DNA of 40,613 nucleotides. Origin: a virus. Under the pieces are notes generated by a model, which was not told where the DNA came from, ran no database searches, and saw nothing but the letters and a program-made list of their open reading frames with translations. Location of the stretch: the IMG/VR virus record IMGVR_UViG_3300036857_000209, positions 1 to 40,613 of that record; one strand, given 5' to 3'. The position numbers and the translations under genes are program-made. Below are positions 13,167 through 18,357 of this stretch, piece by piece; the first letter of the stretch is position 1; each line of letters opens with the position of its first letter.

Positions 13167-13399
13167 ACTGGTTCGCCGAACAACGTCAGGCCTGGATCGC
13201 CGACATGCTCACGGTCTACGGCTTCATTAATCGCGAGCACCTGCAGCGCAAGTTCGGGATCTCGCAGCCGCAGGCGTCGATGGATCTGCAAACGTTCGCG
13301 CGCGCGCATCCGCGCGTGGTGCAGTACGACCTCTCGCGAAAGGCTTACGTACGCGTGGACCCGCCGAATTGCGGCCTGCCACGCGTCGTCAAAGTATGA
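13163..13399 (+). CDS. Winged-helix-like DNA-binding protein, 78 aa
   Basis: WIADMLTVYGFINREHLQRK then FGISQPQASMDLQTF (about residues 11-45) is a DeoR-like helix-turn-helix: a first helix, INREHLQRKFGIS as the turn unit, and QASMDLQTFA as recognition helix. RVVQYDLSRKAYVRV provides the wing. The GTG start overlaps the upstream stop. It is likely a regulator of this cassette or of host genes; the target is unknown. Confidence 0.65.
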   Translation: MNWFAEQRQAWIADMLTVYGFINREHLQRKFGISQPQASMDLQTFARAHPRVVQYDLSRKAYVRVDPPNCGLPRVVKV

Positions 13400-13695
13400 C
13401 GCGGCGCATCGTCGGCGAGCCGGGCGCGCGCATGGTGTGGATCGATGATCGGCCGCTGTCGCCGGCACGCTCGCAACGGATCTGGAACCACTCGCCGGAC
13501 GGCTTCAATTGGGGTTATGGCGGCAGCGGGCCGGCGCAGCTCGCGCTCGCGATCCTGCTCGCGTGCGGCGTGCCGAAGCGGCGCGCGCTCGCGCTCTATC
13601 AGGCGTTTAAGTGGGAAGTGATCGCGCCGCTCGAGCAGGGCCGCCGCTTCGTGATCGATCTCGACGTTACCGCCTGGGTGCACGCGCACGACTAA
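13396..13695 (+). CDS. DUF6166-like protein, 99 aa
   Basis: The central signature NHSPDGFNWGYGGSGPAQLA (about residues 31-50) with LAILLACGVPKRRALALYQA after it, and an N-terminal MVWIDDRPLSPARS, matches the DUF6166 family of small proteins found in phages, plasmids and integrative elements. Its function is not known. It ends in a beta strand (FVIDLDVTAWV). ATGA overlap with the winged-helix gene upstream suggests coupled expression. Confidence 0.7.
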   Translation: MTRRIVGEPGARMVWIDDRPLSPARSQRIWNHSPDGFNWGYGGSGPAQLALAILLACGVPKRRALALYQAFKWEVIAPLEQGRRFVIDLDVTAWVHAHD

Positions 13696-13698
13696 CCT

Positions 13699-13992
13699 AT
13701 GACCGGAATCCTGACCACGCTGTACGCCCTGTCGGCGGGCTGCCTGACGATCGCCGCCGTGCTGTCGGTCCGCGCCGGCGCGTGGTGGCAGGCCGGGACG
13801 CAGTGGGCGCTGTTTGCCGCGCTCCTGACCATGCGATCGATCTCGCGAACCGTCGATCAGTGGCTGAAGGCGAAACTCACCGAGTCGGAGCATCAGCGCG
13901 ACACCGCGAAAGCGATCCTGGACGAAACGACGCGGCAGATCGCCGCGGGCCGCGTGCAGATCACGGGCGAACTGCGTGACGCGGTGAACTGA
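13699..13992 (+). CDS. Small membrane protein with cytoplasmic coiled-coil tail, 97 aa
   Basis: Two hydrophobic segments, ILTTLYALSAGCLTIAAVLS (about residues 4-23) and WALFAALLTMRSIS (about 36-49), are separated by a short turn, followed by a charged helix (KLTESEHQRDTAKAILDETT). The layout is that of a two-pass membrane protein with a helical tail. In a lysogeny cassette, such proteins may act in superinfection exclusion; that is inference only. It could also be a holin-like protein, though it lies far from the late genes. Confidence 0.55.
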   Translation: MTGILTTLYALSAGCLTIAAVLSVRAGAWWQAGTQWALFAALLTMRSISRTVDQWLKAKLTESEHQRDTAKAILDETTRQIAAGRVQITGELRDAVN

Positions 13993-14003
13993 ATTTGTGG
14001 CAG

Positions 14004-14064
14004 CCAGAACTCCGCGCGCGATGACGGGCGCCCGTCTGGCGCCGCGAAACCGCGCGGATTCTGG
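14004..14064. repeat. Nested inverted repeats in the 13993-14165 gap
   Basis: CCAGAACTCCGCGCG (14004-14018) pairs with CCGCGCGGATTCTGG (14050-14064) with one bulge, and between them ACGGGCGCCCGT (14024-14035) is a perfect 12-bp palindrome. TTCTGG recurs again at about 14070. The structure could fold as a long hairpin in RNA or serve as an operator. It lies where the chain of overlapping genes is broken. The rest of this gap holds no gene that I can see. Confidence 0.5.
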
Positions 14065-14165
14065 CGTGTTCTGGCCGCCGTTCTGAGAAGCCATATGCTT
14101 CTGATAGGGTGGGTGCAGTGAGGCAAGCGCAATGACGCGCGCGCCCAACCCTGCGAGAGGAACCA

Positions 14166-14399
14166 ATGGCGAAGATCGCGAAGACTCAAGTCCTATTCGA
14201 CACCATGCCGTACGAGAAGTCGCACGGCAAACAACCCCGCGGCCAGGGCGGCTGGGCGTTCATCGACGCGCAGTACGAGCGGCGCGACGACTACCTGGAC
14301 TTTGTGAAGTTTTTTTACGGCTCGTACGCCGTCGCGAAGCGGCAGGCGCGCGAGCACTTCGCGGCGCTCGGCGTCGAGATCGTGGCGGTGCTCTCGTGA
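14166..14399 (+). CDS. Small protein of the lysogeny cassette, 77 aa
   Basis: GAGAGGA four bases before ATG 14166 is a strong ribosome binding site after the 173-base gap, so a new transcription or translation unit probably starts here. The sequence KIAKTQVLFDTMPYEKSHGK then GWAFIDAQYERRDDYLDFVK is Tyr/Asp-rich, ending in a helix (AVAKRQAREHFAALGVEI). No family is recognised. Confidence 0.55.
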   Translation: MAKIAKTQVLFDTMPYEKSHGKQPRGQGGWAFIDAQYERRDDYLDFVKFFYGSYAVAKRQAREHFAALGVEIVAVLS

Positions 14400-14629
14400 T
14401 GTCGGCCGAGTTCCGCGCCCAGATCGTCCGGATTCTCGATCAGCACGCCGAGGCGCTGCGCGCGCTGCGCACGACTCACGATCAGGTGCATCGGGCGACG
14501 CGCACGCTCAACGAACTGATCGCGACCCAGGATGCGATCTTCCAAGTGACCAACGATGCGATTGCGGCCGCCCTCGACGCGAACCAGGCCGCGCTCGCCC
14601 TGCTGCGCCAGAGTGAGGACGACCAATGA
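14399..14629 (+). CDS. Small coiled-coil protein, 76 aa
   Basis: Start ATG 14399 overlaps the preceding TGA (TGATG). The protein is almost entirely one long helix with heptad-like hydrophobics (AQIVRILDQHAEALRALRTT; TQDAIFQVTNDAIAAALDAN) and so probably a parallel coiled coil. The role is unknown. It overlaps the next gene by four bases. Confidence 0.5.
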   Translation: MSAEFRAQIVRILDQHAEALRALRTTHDQVHRATRTLNELIATQDAIFQVTNDAIAAALDANQAALALLRQSEDDQ

Positions 14630-14877
14630 CCACCGACCAGATGATGCGCGACACGCTCCGCCAGATGTTGACCGACTGGACCAACGCCACGCCCGAGCAG
14701 CGCGAGGCTGCCCTGCTGGCCGCCGCCGAGCGCCTGACGCGCGAGCCCGAGATGGTGCATACGAACTGCTCGCGCGGCGACGAGTCGACCTTCGAAATCG
14801 TCGCGCGGCGTGGTGCCTGGCTCGATCTCGCGTGCAGCGCGTGCGCCTGCGAGATCTCGATCAAGGTGCGGTCATGA
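14626..14877 (+). CDS. Small protein with CxxCxC cluster, 83 aa
   Basis: A helical N-terminus (MMRDTLRQMLTDWTNATPEQ) precedes a C-terminal part with Cys48 and the cluster CSACACE (about residues 70-76), a possible metal site made of one upstream cysteine and a CxxCxC. The end is a beta strand (ISIKVRS). It is coupled by ATGA to both neighbours. No known family. Confidence 0.5.
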   Translation: MTTDQMMRDTLRQMLTDWTNATPEQREAALLAAAERLTREPEMVHTNCSRGDESTFEIVARRGAWLDLACSACACEISIKVRS

Positions 14878-15083
14878 GCGCGCGCCGTGTCAAACGCGGG
14901 TACTCCCGCGAGTTTCCCTATCGGCGCGGCCACGGCGGCCGCTATTTGCTGGATTCGATCCCGCCGGCCCTCTGGGCGGGTGTGCGCGCGCGTGCGCGCC
15001 GCGAAGGTGTGTCCCTGCGCACGCTGATTCTTCGGCTGCTCCAGGAGTGGGCGGCCACCGACGAAAGGACGACGACCGTATGA
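14874..15083 (+). CDS. Ribbon-helix-helix-like protein upstream of integrase, 69 aa
   Basis: PPALWAGVRARARREGVSLR (about residues 30-49) followed by TLILRLLQEWAA is the helix pair of a ribbon-helix-helix or MetJ/Arc-type fold, with the basic N-terminus (ARRVKRGYSREFPYRRG) as a DNA-contacting arm. It overlaps the integrase start by four bases. It may regulate integrase or act as an accessory DNA-bending factor, which is inferred from fold and place. Confidence 0.6.
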   Translation: MSARRVKRGYSREFPYRRGHGGRYLLDSIPPALWAGVRARARREGVSLRTLILRLLQEWAATDERTTTV

Positions 15084-16453
15084 CCACCGCGAGTGATGAT
15101 GGGCGCAAGTTGCCCGCCAACGTCTACCGCGACGCCTGGGGCTATTACTTGAAGTTGGCCGTCGGCAGCGCGTCGACGCGCCGCTATACGAACGACACGA
15201 TCCGCTGGCCGTTCGGCACGCCGGACGCCGTGATGATCCGCGCGCGCGATCGCGAGCGCGCCCGCCTCGAGGCCCTGAAGGCGAAGGACGACGCCGAGGC
15301 GCCGGGCGCCGGCACGCTCGAGGCCGACGTGGTGACGTACTTCGCGAGCGACGAGTTGACGCTGACCACCGGCACGCGCAAGGCGCGCACGCAACAACTC
15401 GCCTGGTGGTGTGCGCAACTGGCGGCGCTCGACGCGCCGGTCGTCACGCCGGACGACCTCGCTGCCGATCCGACGCGGGCGAAGCGCGCCGGCCGGTTGG
15501 GCCTCGTCGCGCGCCGTAAACTCGAGATCAAACGCCTCAAGCAAATCCTGGCGCGCGCCTTCAAGGCGACCGATCCCGACAAGAACCCGACGGAGTTCGC
15601 CAACACCTCGAACCAGTACCGCACCGCGCTCGGCCACCTGTTCACGATCCTCGACGCCGACCGCGACGACGCGGTCAACCCGATCCGCAAGATTGCGCCC
15701 CGCCCCCGCGCGGAGGCGAAACCGAGCGGGATTGATATGCGCGTCGTCGCCGAGATTCTCGCGCAGGTGCCGTCGCGCTTCGGCCGCTCGAGCCGCGTCA
15801 GTCAACTGCGCTTGGCGGCGCTCGCCTGGAATCACATCACGCCGATCCAGTTGCAGCGCCTGAACCCGGCGCGCGACTTCCACGATCTCCCGGATGCCAC
15901 GCGCGATGAGATCTTCGCCGGCGCGATCACGCTCGACGTTCCGCCGCGCTTCAAGGGGCGGCAGAAACGGATTCCGGCGCCCAAAACGGTGCCGCTCAAT
16001 CCGTGGGGCGCCGTCGCCATGCGCGAACTCGTCAGCGAGCCAGCGGCCTGGACCAACGAGGGCACCTTCTCCCTCAAGTCGCTCAACATCATCGTGCAGC
16101 GTGCCGCCGAACGCGCCCAGGCGGCGCTCGCGAAGCGTGGCGTGATGGTCGACCTGAGCGGCTTTACGCTCTACCACCTGAAGCACTCGCTGTCGACCGC
16201 GGCGCTCCTTGCCGCGCCGGGACTGATCAACGCGCAGGGGCAGATCGTCCCAACCGGCGGTCTGCAGGCCTTCCTCGGGCACCAGGATGCGCGAACCACC
16301 CGCTATTACACGCAGGCGGCGGTCGATCCCCTGATGCTGCTGACCATGCAACAGACGACGCTGTACCTCGAGGCCCTGTTTAAGCAGCCCCTGCGCGCGA
16401 CGGCGCAGTTGCGCCTCGTCGCCGGCCGGAAGGACGAGGTGAACGAACCATGA
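15080..16453 (+). CDS. int: Tyrosine-type phage integrase, 457 aa
   Basis: The C-terminal catalytic half is recognisable from LRLAALAW-ITPIQLQRL (about 243-261), RFKGRQKRIPAPKTVPLNP (about 290-308, the beta-hairpin lysine region), LYHLKHSLSTAALLA (364-378), and FLGHQDARTTRYYTQAAVDP (398-417) with His401 and the tyrosine nucleophile Tyr409 or Tyr410. The N-terminal half holds an arm-binding-like part and a core-binding helical domain. Two catalytic positions deviate: the box-I arginine site reads IT instead of GLR, and box II reads HLKH, with Lys368 where Arg is usual. It integrates the phage at the host attachment site, with the likely attP 0.9-1.3 kb downstream. ATGA coupling to both neighbours. 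Confidence 0.85.
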   Translation: MTTASDDGRKLPANVYRDAWGYYLKLAVGSASTRRYTNDTIRWPFGTPDAVMIRARDRERARLEALKAKDDAEAPGAGTLEADVVTYFASDELTLTTGTRKARTQQLAWWCAQLAALDAPVVTPDDLAADPTRAKRAGRLGLVARRKLEIKRLKQILARAFKATDPDKNPTEFANTSNQYRTALGHLFTILDADRDDAVNPIRKIAPRPRAEAKPSGIDMRVVAEILAQVPSRFGRSSRVSQLRLAALAWNHITPIQLQRLNPARDFHDLPDATRDEIFAGAITLDVPPRFKGRQKRIPAPKTVPLNPWGAVAMRELVSEPAAWTNEGTFSLKSLNIIVQRAAERAQAALAKRGVMVDLSGFTLYHLKHSLSTAALLAAPGLINAQGQIVPTGGLQAFLGHQDARTTRYYTQAAVDPLMLLTMQQTTLYLEALFKQPLRATAQLRLVAGRKDEVNEP

Positions 16454-16644
16454 CGGACTTCGATCGCCTCCTGCGCCAGCCGACGCATCGGCGGCTGACG
16501 GACGACGAGGCGAGCCGCTATACGGTTTCGGCGGGTGACACGCCGTCGACCACGCCGCGCTGGCCGCTCGTCGTCTACACCTGCAGCGCCGCCGCGCTGC
16601 TGCTCGGCGCCCTCGCGACGCGCGTCTTCGGAGTGGTGCCCTAA
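16450..16644 (+). CDS. Small single-pass membrane protein, 64 aa
   Basis: ATGA overlap with the integrase stop. Residues 38-58 (WPLVVYTCSAAALLLGALAT) form one clear transmembrane segment after a polar N-terminal half (DRLLRQPTHRRLTDDEASRY). The function is unknown. It is co-translated with integrase and with the DUF3846-like gene (TAATG). Confidence 0.55.
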   Translation: MTDFDRLLRQPTHRRLTDDEASRYTVSAGDTPSTTPRWPLVVYTCSAAALLLGALATRVFGVVP

Positions 16645-16946
16645 TGGCGGTGCTGCTGCGCGCGACCGGCGAACGGGTGCCGCTGACGCTCGAGCGCGGC
16701 GCCCGCCTCCTGCCGCAACTCCAGGCGCTCGTCGGCGGCTATATCGAAGTGATCACGCTGGGCGGCACGGCCGCCCGGCGCGACGTCCTCGTCCTCAACG
16801 AGGACGGCAAGCGCGACAACCTACCCGGCAATCTCGTAGCTACCTGGCTCGCGCGACACGTCATCGGCGCCGACGACTGGATTGTCGGCGACGTGGTGCG
16901 CGCGACCATCGAGCACTGCGGCAGCGATCGCGAGTCCTGGCAGTAA
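16644..16946 (+). CDS. DUF3846-like protein, 100 aa
   Basis: LQALVGGYIEVITLGG (about residues 25-40), VLVLNEDGKRDNLPGNLVAT (about 48-67) and WIVGDVVRAT (about 78-87) match the DUF3846 family of small proteins found in phages and conjugative elements, which has no assigned biochemical function. The start overlaps the stop of the membrane-protein gene (TAATG). It is the last gene of the plus-strand lysogeny operon, followed by the first GGAACC repeat pair. Confidence 0.75.
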   Translation: MAVLLRATGERVPLTLERGARLLPQLQALVGGYIEVITLGGTAARRDVLVLNEDGKRDNLPGNLVATWLARHVIGADDWIVGDVVRATIEHCGSDRESWQ

Positions 16947-16982
16947 AAGGCCGCGCCCCCGCAATTAAGGACGCGTGCGTCT

Positions 16983-16999
16983 GGAACCACGCTGGAACC
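16983..16999. repeat. GGAACC direct-repeat pair 1 (11-bp period)
   Basis: GGAACC at 16983-16988 and 16994-16999 are separated by five bases (ACGCT), one helical turn. An equivalent pair lies at 17769-17785 against the tRNA, and a related inverted pair at 17549-17569. Such arrays are typical of integrase or excisionase arm sites. Confidence 0.5.
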
Positions 17000-17021
17000 A
17001 CCCGGCGGCCCTGTAGGCGCA

Positions 17022-17330
17022 TCAACGGTGGCCGCCTTCCAGCTCCGCCGTTACTCGACGTCGACGCGCTCGGTCGTTTGGTCGTGGACGGGGATAGCGG
17101 CGCCGCTCGAGTGGTGCGGCTTCGCGCTCGGCGAGCCAGCGCAGCACCGCGCTCCACCGCCAGCCGATGCGGTGCGCGGTCAGATGAATCGGTGCCGGGA
17201 AGCGCTTCTCTTGAACGAGCTTCCAGAGCGTCGTGCGGTTGATCGGTAGCCGCTCGAGGATCTGTTCGGTGCTGAGAACGTGCTCGTCGGTCTCGGCGGC
17301 GGTGGGGCGTGTCTGTTTGCGTCTCGTCAT
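17022..17330 (-). CDS. xis: Excisionase-like helix-turn-helix protein (AlpA/Xis type), 102 aa
   Basis: HVLSTEQILERLPINRTTLW then KLVQEKRFPAPIHLTAHRIG (about residues 18-57 together) is the AlpA/HTH_17 winged-helix pattern: a helix-turn-helix with INRTTLWKLV as recognition helix and PIHLTAHRIGWRWS as wing, then VLRWLAERE. The C-terminal half is very basic. Small proteins of this type direct excision by bending attachment-site DNA. It is transcribed towards the integrase operon and lies between GGAACC repeat pairs 1 and 3, that is, inside the probable attachment region. A regulatory AlpA role is the alternative. Confidence 0.7.
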   Translation of the reverse strand: MTRRKQTRPTAAETDEHVLSTEQILERLPINRTTLWKLVQEKRFPAPIHLTAHRIGWRWSAVLRWLAEREAAPLERRRYPRPRPNDRARRRRVTAELEGGHR

Positions 17331-17478
17331 GGTGAGTGTGAGTTCACCACGACGGTGTGGACGGGGAACGTACCTTCCCCAGCCATTTTCTACAGGTGGC
17401 GTGTTATTTCAGGTGCAGGTGGCGCAGGGCGTCGCGCCACGGTGCCCTCACCGCGCTAAGCGCCTCATACACCTAACG

Positions 17479-17543
17479 CACGAGGCCTATCCGCGCCGAA
17501 TCCTTCGACAATTTGAAAATCGCGGCCCACGATAGGCCTCATG
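17479..17543. repeat. 13-bp inverted repeat flanking a 39-base spacer
   Basis: CACGAGGCCTATC (17479-17491) and the reverse complement of CATGAGGCCTATC (17531-17543) match in 12 of 13 positions. The spacer contains an A+T-rich stretch (about 17506-17520). The arrangement resembles core-type recombinase sites around a crossover region. Confidence 0.5.
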
Positions 17544-17548
17544 CGTCC

Positions 17549-17569
17549 GGAACCACGCGAAATGGTTCC
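17549..17569. repeat. Inverted GGAACC/GGTTCC pair
   Basis: GGAACCACGC (17549-17558) is identical to the first half of repeat pair 1 (16983-16992). It is followed by GGTTCCAG (17564-17571), the reverse complement of the CTGGAACC found in both direct pairs. Confidence 0.5.
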
Positions 17570-17666
17570 AGTCCGGCGCAGGATCGGAATCTGGCGCGTT
17601 TTTGCGAGTTTTGCGTCGACCAGAACCGCCGGCGGCGATCGCCGCAAAATGCCAAAAACGTCAATA

Positions 17667-17709
17667 AAACTGGCCTCAAACGCGCGATCCGCCACGCGAA
17701 ACTGGCCTC
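17667..17709. repeat. AAACTGGCCTC direct repeat
   Basis: The 11-mer occurs at 17667-17677 and 17699-17709, 32 bases (about three helical turns) apart, with GCG-rich sequence between. It shares GGCCTC with the inverted repeat at 17479-17543. Confidence 0.45.
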
Positions 17710-17768
17710 CTTCACACGCATGGACGGCTAGTCAGAAGGCGCGCGGGGTCAACGATTTGCGAAGTCTA

Positions 17769-17785
17769 GGAACCGCACTGGAACC
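17769..17785. repeat. GGAACC direct-repeat pair 2, abutting the tRNA
   Basis: GGAACC at 17769-17774 and at 17780-17785 has the same 11-base step as pair 1. The second copy ends one base before the first base of the tRNA gene. Confidence 0.5.
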
Positions 17786-17786
17786 G

Positions 17787-17861
17787 GGACGCGTGGCTCA
17801 GCGGTAGAGCGGCGCCTTCACACGGCGTAGGTCGGAGGTTCGAATCCTCCCGCGTCCACCA
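17787..17861 (+). tRNA. tRNA-Val (anticodon CAC)
   Basis: The cloverleaf closes fully. The acceptor is GGACGCG/CGCGTCC (7 bp). The D stem is GCTC/GAGC with loop AGCGGTA. The anticodon stem is GCGCC/GGCGT (one G-U) with loop TTCACAC, giving anticodon CAC for valine GTG codons. The variable loop is AGGTC and the T stem GGAGG/CCTCC with loop TTCGAAT. The discriminator is A, followed by an encoded CCA (17859-17861). No intron and no mispairs except the wobble. It points in the direction of the integrase operon. It is either a phage-borne tRNA or related to the integration site. Confidence 0.93.
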
Positions 17862-17977
17862 CACCCACCCACCGCGCCACCAGGGCGGCCCAGAGCGCGC
17901 GATCGCTGGCGGCATACGGTCACTGGCCGCCGGCGGCGCCCACGCGGCCCACAGGCCAACCGGGCGCCTGCCGGGTG

Positions 17978-17998
17978 GCCTCCCAGGAGGCTTTTATT
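17978..17998 (+). terminator. Rho-independent terminator downstream of the tRNA
   Basis: GCCTCC and GGAGGC form a stem (the loop probably opens to CCAG), followed by TTTTATT. It is oriented to end plus-strand transcripts, that is, the tRNA or read-through from the integrase operon, before they meet the opposing late operon. The remainder of the gap 17862-18099 shows no gene. Confidence 0.6.
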
Positions 17999-18099
17999 GC
18001 GCCGCGTCCCTGACCGCGACCGCGCCCGCCTGACCGCTCGCGCGCGCCTGGCCACTCTCGCGGCCGAGGCCGCCGCCCTGGGCCGCAAGTTTCCCGGCC

Positions 18100-18180
18100 T
18101 CAGCGCTTCCGCCACTCGAGCGCGACGGCGAGCAGGATCAGAATCCAGAGCACGACGACGAACCAGACGGTGACGATCAC
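18100..18180 (-). CDS. 26-residue single-pass membrane microprotein
   Basis: The start GTG at 18180 overlaps the stop of the 44-residue gene (GTGA). Residues 2-22 (IVTVWFVVVLWILILLAVAL) are a full transmembrane helix, ending in EWRKR, which favours an inside C-terminus. It is the last frame of the late operon. Size and place would fit a holin-type or spanin-like lysis component, but no homologue is recognised. Confidence 0.45.
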   Translation of the reverse strand: MIVTVWFVVVLWILILLAVALEWRKR

Positions 18181-18311
18181 CGCGGGAGAATGCCGAGCAG
18201 CTGCGCGATGCAGAGCAGGACGACGGCGACCCAGAGTGGGACCTTGCCCATCGCCGAGCCGATGGCACAGACGAACGCCGCCAGGACGACGAGCAGAGTG
18301 ACGGACAGCAT
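18177..18311 (-). CDS. 44-residue two-segment membrane microprotein (holin candidate)
   Basis: The ATG at 18311 has GGAG a few bases upstream. The sequence MLSVTLLVVLAAFVCAIGSA, then MGKVPLWVAVVLLCIAQLLG, reads as two transmembrane segments joined by a short turn. The gene lies after the tail and fibre genes, where lysis genes usually are, and is translationally coupled to the 26-residue protein. Holin function is an inference from topology and location. Confidence 0.5.
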   Translation of the reverse strand: MLSVTLLVVLAAFVCAIGSAMGKVPLWVAVVLLCIAQLLGILPR

Positions 18312-18357
18312 GGGGATCTCCTCCCAATCTGCACTTTCCAAGGTGCAGGTTCCGAGC

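Larger units (their letters stand above)
17331..17786. other. Probable phage attachment region (attP), non-coding
   Basis: This 456-base gap is less G+C-rich than its surroundings and holds no supportable gene. It contains several ordered repeats: an inverted pair CAYGAGGCCTATC (17479-17491 with 17531-17543), an inverted GGAACC/GGTTCC pair (17549-17554, 17564-17569), a direct repeat AAACTGGCCTC (17667-17677, 17699-17709, 32-base step) and a GGAACC direct pair abutting the tRNA. A position between xis and tRNA, downstream of the integrase operon, fits attP. The core cannot be located without the host sequence. Confidence 0.55.

Noticed and set aside
17862-18099. Possible genes between tRNA and the late operon
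   Set aside because: Frames here are short, lack ribosome binding sites and overlap the terminator. Only the terminator is supported.
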